Both the position numbers and the translations under genes were made by a program. The notes under the pieces were generated by a model that worked only from the letters and a program-made list of their open reading frames with translations, did not search any database and was not told the origin of the DNA. From an uncultured Myxococcales bacterium (GTDB lineage: Bacteria; Myxococcota; Myxococcia; Myxococcales; Myxococcaceae): DNA of 64,000 nucleotides. Positions 57,973-64,000 of the stretch are shown here, piece by piece. Numbering within the stretch: position 1 is the stretch's first letter; each line of letters starts with the position of its first letter. Location of the stretch: assembly GCA_937980205.1 (NCBI GenBank), contig CALJKW010000029.1, forward strand, positions 62,001 through 126,000, in the 5' to 3' direction.

Positions 57973-60384
57973 ATGCGGCGTCTCGCGGCGGTCGCGCTTC
58001 TTCTGCTGGCGTGCTCGAAGAAGCCCTCGACCGGCGGCCTCGAGGTGCATGTCGTCGTGAAGGCGCAGGTGAAGGCGGACTGTGTCGGCCTGTGGGTGCG
58101 TTCGGGCGGCGTGGAGAAGATGACCGACGTCGTCTCCCGCAAGCCCGAGCTGGTCTTCGCGGTCGCCGAGGGCGAGGGGATCTCCGGCGAGGTGCGCCTC
58201 GAGGCTCGTGCGTTCCTCGGAGACTGCAGCGGCGCGCGCACGCTCAACGCCTCGACCGGCTCGCACGTCGAGGCCTTCGTGGCCGGAGAGGTCCGCCAGG
58301 TCACCCTCACCATCGACGGCGCCCTCGACGACACCGACGGCGACGGCTTCCGCTCGCGCGACGCCGGCGGAGTCGACTGCGACGACGGCTCTCCGCTCGC
58401 CGCGCCGGGGCTGGCCGAGCAGTGCGGTGACGGGCTCGACAACGACTGCAGCGGCGTCGCCGACTGCGCGGACACGAAGTGCGACGGCGTCTCGTGCGAC
58501 GACGGCCGCGGCTGCACGGCGTCGGATCGATGCCTGGCCGGGCAGTGTCGGGGAGACGTCGCGTGCCCCGCTCCCAACGAGTGCACGCAGTCGTTCGGGT
58601 GCGCCGCCGACGGAGGCTGTGACCTGCGCGTCGTTCCCGGCGGCTTCTGCGACGGAGGCCAGTGCCGCGAGACGGCAGAGTGCATTCCCGCCGGCCGCGA
58701 GTGGAGCTGCACCAACGGCATCGACGACGACGGAGATCAGCTCACGGACTGCGCCGACGACCTCGACTGCAACTTCGCGCGCTGCAGCGACGGGCTCGCC
58801 TGCACCACGGGAGACGTCTGCATGGCCGACGTCGGCTGCCAGGGGGTCATCGCCTGCAATGCGCCTCCGGGGCGGTGCTGGGCCGAGATGGGCGCGTGCC
58901 TGCTCGACGGCGGCTGCGAGTACTTCGTCAACGTCGGAGCCGCGTGCGACGACGGCGTTTCGTGCACGCACTCGGACGTCTGCCTGGACGACGGCGGGTG
59001 CAGCGGGCGCACGTATGCCTGCAGCGGCCCGACATCGTGCTTCGGCGGAGGCACCTGCGAGGGCGACGGCGGCTGCACCGGCCCTGCGCTGACCGGCACC
59101 GCGTGTGACGACACGGACCCGTGCACGTCCGGCGATCTGTGCGCCGCCGGGATGTGCCTCGGCATGCCGTACACCTGCGTCGATCGGGACTGCGAGGTGG
59201 CGTTCTGCGCCGGCGACGGCGGCTGCGGCTACGCGCCGAAGCCGGAGGGGACCTCGTGCGACGGCACGGGTCGCTGTGATGGCGTCGGCGTCTGCGTGAA
59301 GCCGCTGTGGCCGTTCGCTCCGGCGAACTTCGCGCCGAGCGCGATCCCCGACGGCGGGTACTCGGACGTCGTGTTCTTCGATGCCGGCTGCGACGCGGTG
59401 TTCGACTCGACGGACGGAGGGTTCACGGGCTGGTGCGGGCCACGACCGACGCCGGTGCTCGCACGTCAAGACGGCGGACCCGACGTGATGCTGCTGCCGA
59501 TGCAGGGACTGGTGATGAACGTCGGCTCGAGGCTGCGGCTCGTCGGCACCCGGCCGGTCGCGCTCGCCATCGCGGGAGATGCGTGGCTGGCCGGCACGGT
59601 GCTCGCGACGTCCGACGGGACGACGCTGGGGGCGGGCGCGAACTGGGCCGGGTGCGGCACCTCCGTCGGCGGCAGCGGCGGGGTCGACGGCTCGTCGATG
59701 CGCGGCGGTGGTGGCGGCGGCGGCAGCTTCGCGACCCGCGGCAGCAACGGCGCCGGCGTGAGCGCGGCGGTCGCCGGCGTCGGCGGCGCGCTCAACACGA
59801 ACGCGGTCAGGCCGCTGCGCGGAGGCTGCCCGGGCGGCAACGGTGGCGCCGCGACGGCGACGAACGGAGGCCGCGGAGGAAACGGCGGCGGGGCGCTGCA
59901 GATCTCGGTCACCGGACGCATGGACGTGTTGGGCGTCGTCTCGGCGTCCGGCGCCGGCGGGCGGCCGGGGCTGAGCGGGCTCGCCGGCGGCGGAGGCGGC
60001 GGCAGCGGCGGAGGCCTGCTGCTCGAGGCAGGCCAGCTCGGGCTTCACGACGGAGCCGCGCTCACCTGCAACGGCGGCGGCGGCGGCGAGGGCAGCGGCA
60101 CCGGGATCCCCGGGCTGCCCGGGGGGAACGGCGCGGTCGACTCCGGGGTGCCGGCTGCGGGCGGCGCCGGCGGCACGAGCGGCGGTGGCGACGGCGCGAA
60201 CGGCGCCTCGGCGAGCGCCGATGCAGGCACGGTGATGCAGCCGTTCTGCGTCAACGTCGCGGGCGACATGGAAGGGTGCGGCGCCGGCGGCGGCGGCCTG
60301 GGGCGGCTGCGGCTGGAGGGGCACTTCGCGTGCGGGTTCCAGACGCCGACGATCTCCGCCGTGACGGTGACGGTCTGTCCGTGA
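57973..60384 (+). CDS. Large lipoprotein with MopE-like metal-binding and Cys-rich modules and Gly-rich C-terminal half
   Basis: An 803-residue lipoprotein (signal MRRLAAVALLLLACSKK). Residues about 20-115 form a small N-terminal domain. MopE-like segments follow (DTDGDGFRSRDAGGVDCDD, CGDGLDNDCSGVADC and NGIDDDGDQLTDCADD) that are expected to bind metal. Then come many Cys-rich repeats (about 175-440; CDDGVSCTHSDVCLDDGGC). The C-terminal half is Gly/Ala-rich (GGGGGGS, GGSGGGLLLEAG) with few aromatic residues. Probably a surface protein. Function unknown. It is convergent with the MCE locus. Confidence 0.85.
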   Translation: MRRLAAVALLLLACSKKPSTGGLEVHVVVKAQVKADCVGLWVRSGGVEKMTDVVSRKPELVFAVAEGEGISGEVRLEARAFLGDCSGARTLNASTGSHVEAFVAGEVRQVTLTIDGALDDTDGDGFRSRDAGGVDCDDGSPLAAPGLAEQCGDGLDNDCSGVADCADTKCDGVSCDDGRGCTASDRCLAGQCRGDVACPAPNECTQSFGCAADGGCDLRVVPGGFCDGGQCRETAECIPAGREWSCTNGIDDDGDQLTDCADDLDCNFARCSDGLACTTGDVCMADVGCQGVIACNAPPGRCWAEMGACLLDGGCEYFVNVGAACDDGVSCTHSDVCLDDGGCSGRTYACSGPTSCFGGGTCEGDGGCTGPALTGTACDDTDPCTSGDLCAAGMCLGMPYTCVDRDCEVAFCAGDGGCGYAPKPEGTSCDGTGRCDGVGVCVKPLWPFAPANFAPSAIPDGGYSDVVFFDAGCDAVFDSTDGGFTGWCGPRPTPVLARQDGGPDVMLLPMQGLVMNVGSRLRLVGTRPVALAIAGDAWLAGTVLATSDGTTLGAGANWAGCGTSVGGSGGVDGSSMRGGGGGGGSFATRGSNGAGVSAAVAGVGGALNTNAVRPLRGGCPGGNGGAATATNGGRGGNGGGALQISVTGRMDVLGVVSASGAGGRPGLSGLAGGGGGGSGGGLLLEAGQLGLHDGAALTCNGGGGGEGSGTGIPGLPGGNGAVDSGVPAAGGAGGTSGGGDGANGASASADAGTVMQPFCVNVAGDMEGCGAGGGGLGRLRLEGHFACGFQTPTISAVTVTVCP

Positions 60385-60393
60385 CTGCCGGGG

Positions 60394-61404
60394 TCATTCC
60401 TTCCAGAGGAACTTCCACGGGTGCTTCTTCAGGTCCGCGAGCAGCGACTTGAGATCGTCGTACACCTGCTTGTCCTGAATCAGCGCGCCCATGGTGCCTT
60501 CGCCCGCCTCGAGCTTCTTGAAGATGCGGTCGCCCTTCACCGCCATCGCGTCGAGCTTGTCGGAGAGCGCCGCGTACTTGAGCATCGCCGCGCGCAGCTG
60601 CTTGCCGTCTTCCTCGGTGAACTGGCCGGCCACGTTCGAGACGCCGCCGAGCGCGTCCTTCGCCTGCTTCGAGAGCACGGGGTAGTCCGCGCGCAGCGCC
60701 TTCGCGGTCGCGGACGCGTCGTCCAGCAGGCCCGCCGCTTTGCCGCCCGGCTCGATCTGCGTCCGCATCGCGGCGGACAGCACGCGCAGATCTTTCGCGG
60801 CTTCGCTCATCTCCTGAGCGATCTGGCGGATCTCCTCGCGGTTCTCGGTGAGCACGCCGTCGACCGTCTTCGTGAGGCCAGAGACGCCGCCGATGAGCCG
60901 CTGCAGCGCGTCGGGGTCCTTCTCGAGCGCGCCGCCGACCACCTCGAGGAACTTCGCCAGCCGGTTCGAGACGATGTCGATGCGCGGCGCGTCCGTGCCG
61001 CGCAGGTGCTTCGTGAGATCCAACGCGACGTCCGAAGATCCCGGGTTGATCTCCAGGTACGGCTCGCCGAGCGGGCCCTGGCTCGAGATCGTCACCGCGG
61101 CGTCGCGCTTCAAAGACGCGATGGCCTCGGGAGACAGCGACACGTGCAGCGACACCGGCAGCGGGTCGCCCAGGTCGTCCCGCCGCTTCGGGTCGAGCTC
61201 GATCGAGTCCACCTTGCCGACCTGCACGCCGCCGAGCTTCACCGGCGCTCCCTTCACGACGTTGCCGGTGTGCGAGAGGTCGATGACGAGCGTCTGCTTC
61301 TTCCCGAACGACAGCTCGCCCATGAGGAAGAGCAGGGCGAGCGCGCCCGCCACCGCGAGCAGCACCAGCGCGCCGACCTTCAGCTCGAGCTTCGACTCAT
61401 CCAT
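60394..61404 (-). CDS. mlaD: MlaD-family (MCE domain) lipid-binding protein
   Basis: A 336-residue protein: one N-terminal TM (VGALVLLAVAGALALLFLM), an MCE domain (about 38-120; GNVVKGAPVKLGGVQVGKV, GPLGEPYLEIN) and a long helical C-terminal region. MlaD proteins form a hexameric ring that passes lipids between the inner-membrane permease and the periplasm. It overlaps the ATPase gene by 8 bases and is the only MCE protein in this locus, although two permeases and two ATPases are present. Confidence 0.92.
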   Translation of the reverse strand: MDESKLELKVGALVLLAVAGALALLFLMGELSFGKKQTLVIDLSHTGNVVKGAPVKLGGVQVGKVDSIELDPKRRDDLGDPLPVSLHVSLSPEAIASLKRDAAVTISSQGPLGEPYLEINPGSSDVALDLTKHLRGTDAPRIDIVSNRLAKFLEVVGGALEKDPDALQRLIGGVSGLTKTVDGVLTENREEIRQIAQEMSEAAKDLRVLSAAMRTQIEPGGKAAGLLDDASATAKALRADYPVLSKQAKDALGGVSNVAGQFTEEDGKQLRAAMLKYAALSDKLDAMAVKGDRIFKKLEAGEGTMGALIQDKQVYDDLKSLLADLKKHPWKFLWKE

Positions 61405-62062
61405 GGGCTCTCAGAACGCCTTTCCCTTCAGACACCTCTAGCACCCGATCGGCGAGCGCCTTCACCGCGGCATGATCATGCGAGACGATCATCGCGCCAA
61501 GTCCCTGGCGCTTGAGCTCGAGCAGGGTGTCGTTCACCTGCGACGCCGCTTCCCGGTCGAGCCCCGTCGTCGGCTCGTCGAGCAGCAGGAAGGTGGGCTC
61601 GAGCACCAGCGCCCGGGCGATGGCCGTGCGCTTCTTCACCCCGGGCCCCAGCTGCGGCGGGAAGCGGCCGGCCAGCTCGGTGAGGCCCACCCGGCCGAGC
61701 GCCTCGAGGGCCTTCTTGCGCTTCTCGGCCTTGCTGCCGCTCGCGGCCAACATCACGTTGTCGAGCACCGTCAGCCAGTCGAGCAGCGCCGGCCCCTGCA
61801 CCAGGTAAGGGACCCGGGCGCGCAGCGGGCGCAGCTGGCGCTCGGCGAGCTGGTCCACGCGCTCGTCGAGCAGCGTGACCGCGCCCTCGTCGGGCTTGAG
61901 CAGGCCGACCGCCAGCCGGCAGAGCACGCTCTTCCCGCTGCCGGACTTGCCGATGACGAACGTGAGGCCTTTGAGCGGGACCTCGGCGGACAGGCCGTTC
62001 AGCACCGGCGGGGCGCCCGGCTCGAACCGCTTGGTGACGGCCTGAAAGCGCAGGGTGCTCAC
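61397..62062 (-). CDS. MlaF-like ABC ATPase with degenerate signature motif
   Basis: A 221-residue ABC ATPase. Walker A FVIGKSGSGKSVLCRLA, Q-loop YLVQGPALLDWLTV, Walker B FLLLDEPTTGLD with the catalytic Glu, and H-loop VSHDHAAV are all intact. The signature, normally LSGGQ/M, reads LGPGVKKR in QLGPGVKKRTAIARAL. This would weaken one of the two composite ATP sites. GTG at 62062 overlaps the MlaE-like stop as GTGA. It energises lipid movement by the neighbouring permease(s). Confidence 0.92.
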   Translation of the reverse strand: MSTLRFQAVTKRFEPGAPPVLNGLSAEVPLKGLTFVIGKSGSGKSVLCRLAVGLLKPDEGAVTLLDERVDQLAERQLRPLRARVPYLVQGPALLDWLTVLDNVMLAASGSKAEKRKKALEALGRVGLTELAGRFPPQLGPGVKKRTAIARALVLEPTFLLLDEPTTGLDREAASQVNDTLLELKRQGLGAMIVSHDHAAVKALADRVLEVSEGKGVLRAHG

Positions 62063-62802
62063 AGCTTCAGCAGGAAGAAGGCGGCGGTGACGGCGAAGTC
62101 GATGAGCAGGCAGCCCATGGCGGCGTCGACGACACCCTCGGTGACGGCGGCGCCGACGGCCTGGGCTCCGCCTTTGGCGAGGAGGCCGCGGCGGCAGGTG
62201 GCCAGCGGAATGAACAGGCCGCAGAGGACGGACTTGAGCGCCGCGCAGGAGACGTCTCCGCCGTCGACGAACCGCGGGTCGATGAAGGCCGTGCCGTCGG
62301 CGGCGTAGATGAACGTCACGCAGGCGGCGGCGCTGAAGCTCGCGGCCACGATGCCGACGATGGTGAGCAGCGGCACCGCGAGGACCGAGGCGACCACGCG
62401 CGGCGCGACGAGCTCGGCGAGCGGGTCGGCGGCGGACAGCTCGAGGGCCTCGACCTGCTCGTTGACGCTCATCGCCGCGAGCTCGGCGCTGGTGCCGGCG
62501 CCGGCCCGCGAGGCGCAGAGGATCGCCGCGGTCAGCGGGCAGAACTCGCGGATCATCAGCTCGAAGTAGGCCGGGCCGACGACCGTGATGTTGCCGGTGT
62601 ACTTGCGCGCCTGCGCCCACGCGATGCTGACCAGCACGGCGCCGAGGAAGGCGAGGCCTCCGCCGACGAGCCAGCTCGAGCGGGTGCCGAGCTCGACGAA
62701 CTGCACGGCGCACTCGCGGGCGGCCAGGCCCGAGCGGCGCACGGCGGCGAGCGTGCGCGCGAGGAGGATGAACGGGGCGCCGGCGGTGGAGAGGAAGGTC
62801 AT
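62059..62802 (-). CDS. MlaE-like permease (first)
   Basis: A 247-residue membrane protein with about five TMs of the MlaE/YrbE family: IREFCPLTAAILCASRAGAGTSAELAAMSVNEQVEALEL matches the conserved cytoplasmic coupling-helix region (described here as positions about 85-125), followed by PLAELVAPRVVASVLAVPLLT. It forms the membrane channel with MlaF and MlaD. It is separated from a second, different permease gene by a 200-base gap holding an inverted-repeat element. Confidence 0.9.
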   Translation of the reverse strand: MTFLSTAGAPFILLARTLAAVRRSGLAARECAVQFVELGTRSSWLVGGGLAFLGAVLVSIAWAQARKYTGNITVVGPAYFELMIREFCPLTAAILCASRAGAGTSAELAAMSVNEQVEALELSAADPLAELVAPRVVASVLAVPLLTIVGIVAASFSAAACVTFIYAADGTAFIDPRFVDGGDVSCAALKSVLCGLFIPLATCRRGLLAKGGAQAVGAAVTEGVVDAAMGCLLIDFAVTAAFFLLKL

Positions 62803-62840
62803 ACGAACCGCCTCCCGTCAGCACGAGGAAAACAAGAAGG

Positions 62841-62982
62841 CGTGCACCCTGAGCGGAGCGGCCGCGAAGCGGACGCGAAGTCGAATGGGTCCGGGCGACG
62901 CGAGCATCGCCTTCGAGAGGGATCTGCCCAGATCGCCCGGAGGCTTCGACTTCGGCGCTGCGCGCCTCCGCTCAGCCTGCAC
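62841..62982. repeat. Long imperfect inverted repeat of two REP-like units inside the MCE locus
   Basis: The ends CGTGCACCCTGAGCGGAG and CTCCGCTCAGCCTGCACG face each other. Further pairing blocks are CGAAGTCGAA/TTCGACTTCG and TCCGGGCGA/TCGCCCGGA. The units CTGAGCGGAG...GAAGTCGAA resemble the widespread REP-like intergenic palindromes of many bacteria. The element could fold as one long stem-loop between the two permease genes. Confidence 0.75.
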
Positions 62983-63004
62983 GGCTTCGTGTTTCGCTCG
63001 CCCG

Positions 63005-63793
63005 TCACGCCAGCCACCTCGCCAGGGGCCCCGTCAGCGCGAAGTCCAACGCGAAGATCGCCGCCGAGCTCCCGACCACGGCCTTCGCCGCAGCCCGGCC
63101 GACGCCGCGCGCGCCGCCCTCCGCGGACAGCCCCACCGCCGTCGACACGATCGAGATCGCGACGCCGAACGCGGTCGCCTTGATGAGGCCGCCCAGAAAA
63201 TCGGACGCGTGAATCATCTCGGACACCGCGCCCAGGAAGACGCGCGGTGGCAGCGACAGCGTGAAGTACGCGGCGATCGCCTCCCAGACGATCGCGATCA
63301 CGAACGTGAGGCTCGCGAGGCACGAGACGGCGACCGCGCTCGCGACGACGCGCGGGGCCACCAGCAGGCCGAACGGATCCAGCGAGATCCCGCGCAGGCC
63401 CTCGATCTGACCGTTCACTTTGAGCAGCGCGAGCTCCGCGGCGTTCCGCGCCCCGATGCGGGCCGCCATCAGCATCCCGAGCAGAATCGGCCCGAACTCC
63501 CACAGCACGGCGTACGCGCCCGCCCACCCGGCGTACAGCCGTGCTCCGAACTTCTCTGCGTAGACGCCGGCCTGAAACACGACCGTCATGCCGGTCAGCG
63601 TGGCGATGCCGAACGTCAGCGGCAGCGAGCGGTACCCGAACAGGACCAACGCCCGAGCCGTCTCCCGCAGGTCGAGCCTCGGCAGGTGCCACAGCGTGCG
63701 GCCCATCACGAGCGCGAGGGCTCCGATGCCGCGCGCCGAGGACAGCGACGCGATGCCCACCCACCGCAGCGGCAAGGCGAGGGCGCCGGTCAC
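63005..63793 (-). CDS. MlaE-like permease (second)
   Basis: A 262-residue membrane protein of the MlaE/YrbE family: LTGMTVVFQAGVYAEKFGA, WEFGPILLGMLMAARIGARNAAELALLKVNGQIEGLRGI (coupling region, about 100-140), DPFGLLVAPRVVAS, SDFLGGLIKATAFGVAISIV. It is clearly different from the first permease. GTG at 63793 overlaps the stop of the upstream ATPase (GTGA), so the two are coupled. Confidence 0.92.
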   Translation of the reverse strand: MTGALALPLRWVGIASLSSARGIGALALVMGRTLWHLPRLDLRETARALVLFGYRSLPLTFGIATLTGMTVVFQAGVYAEKFGARLYAGWAGAYAVLWEFGPILLGMLMAARIGARNAAELALLKVNGQIEGLRGISLDPFGLLVAPRVVASAVAVSCLASLTFVIAIVWEAIAAYFTLSLPPRVFLGAVSEMIHASDFLGGLIKATAFGVAISIVSTAVGLSAEGGARGVGRAAAKAVVGSSAAIFALDFALTGPLARWLA

Positions 63794-64000
63794 TGGAACC
63801 GCCCCTCCCGCATCACGATCGTCTGGCCGAGCGTCTCGTACGGGTCGGGCAGGGCGCTGATCAGCGTGCGCCCCTCACTCACCTCGAGCAGCAGCTCGGC
63901 GATCGATCTCTCGGTGTCGGGATCCAGCCCGGCGAAGGGGTCGTCCGCGAACAGCACCTCGGGCCGCGCCACGATCGCCCGCGCGATGCCCGTGCGCTTG
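63790..64000 (-). CDS. MlaF-like ABC ATPase, C-terminal part, with altered Walker B and H-loop
   Basis: Only the last 69 residues are in the window; the gene continues past base 64000. The visible part begins KRTGIARAIVARPEVLF, just after where the signature motif should be. Walker B ends FADDPFAGLD, so Asp replaces the catalytic Glu of DEP. The H-loop position reads LISALPDPYE with Ala in place of the switch His. It belongs with the second permease, to which it is coupled. These changes mark a low-activity site and complement the degenerate signature of the other ATPase. Confidence 0.88.
   Translation of the reverse strand, partial: KRTGIARAIVARPEVLFADDPFAGLDPDTERSIAELLLEVSEGRTLISALPDPYETLGQTIVMREGRFQ

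Overview
The window is GC-rich, densely coded DNA from what looks like a Myxococcota bacterium. The lineage call rests on several myxobacterial signatures: two surface or secreted proteases with a C-terminal Cys-Gly/TM/Arg tail (MYXO-CTERM type), a TIGR02265/DUF2378 protein, an AgmX/PglI-type C-terminal domain, an MJ0042 zinc-ribbon/TPR protein, a TIGR02996 repeat-companion protein, MopE-like Cys-rich lipoproteins and many small lipoproteins. Many neighbouring genes overlap as TGATG, ATGA or GTGA, so translational coupling is common. I found no rRNA, tRNA, CRISPR array, integrase or insertion sequence.

Layout. 1-5366: purH (5' cut by the window edge), a zinc-ribbon/TPR protein and purD as one purine operon. 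5433-9519: two divergent glycosyltransferases, a polyprenyl-phosphate sugar transferase and a small TPR protein, probably exopolysaccharide synthesis. 9513-11788: a secreted carboxypeptidase-regulatory-like protein and a TIGR02996 protein. 11874-15156: a three-gene operon of a SigZ-like ECF sigma factor, an FAD oxidoreductase and an MFS transporter; the first two end in Cys-Cys and suggest a thiophilic metal or metalloid response. 15383-20871: B12-dependent ribonucleotide reductase with a 577-base AT-richer leader, a thioredoxin-like ferredoxin, Pcm and a lipoprotein SGNH esterase. 21082-28215: lipoproteins, a subtilase, and a tight operon HmuY-like / HExxH protease / TonB receptor / HmuY-like, probably for haem or haemoprotein capture.

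28237-35005: BI-1 family membrane protein, an ATP-grasp-like protein, a DsbA-fold isomerase, an isochorismatase-like hydrolase, then an operon of membrane nucleotide cyclase, Rieske protein, TIGR02265 protein and a degenerate 6-pyruvoyl-tetrahydropterin synthase. 35070-41740: a TPP enzyme of the ILVBL/HACL2 type, a secreted trypsin, a Cys-rich lipoprotein, and an operon of intact PTPS/QueD, FolE, an SDR and a GlcD-like oxidase. 41902-46898: an RpoH-type sigma factor, acyl-CoA synthetase, AgmX-C protein, an unknown protein, TatA and a zinc-ribbon thioredoxin. 46927-47164: a striking array of six 22-bp near-palindromes at about 43-bp period. 47195-57771: Ppk1, YjbR, ABC-F, a methyltransferase, a decayed region with a frameshifted YjbR copy, a TPR protein, two SAF-domain proteins, an NtrC-type activator and a metallo-beta-lactamase-fold protein. 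57973-64000: a MopE-like lipoprotein and an MCE/Mla-type lipid transporter locus.

The most interesting system is the MCE locus (60394-64000). It encodes one MlaD, two different MlaE permeases and two different ATPases. One ATPase has a degenerate signature motif. The other, cut by the window edge, has Asp for the Walker-B Glu and no H-loop His. These defects would fall in the same composite nucleotide site, as in heterodimeric ABC exporters, so this may be a heterodimeric, asymmetric MCE transporter. Next are the Cys-tailed sigma factor operon, the protease-assisted HmuY uptake operon and the palindrome array.
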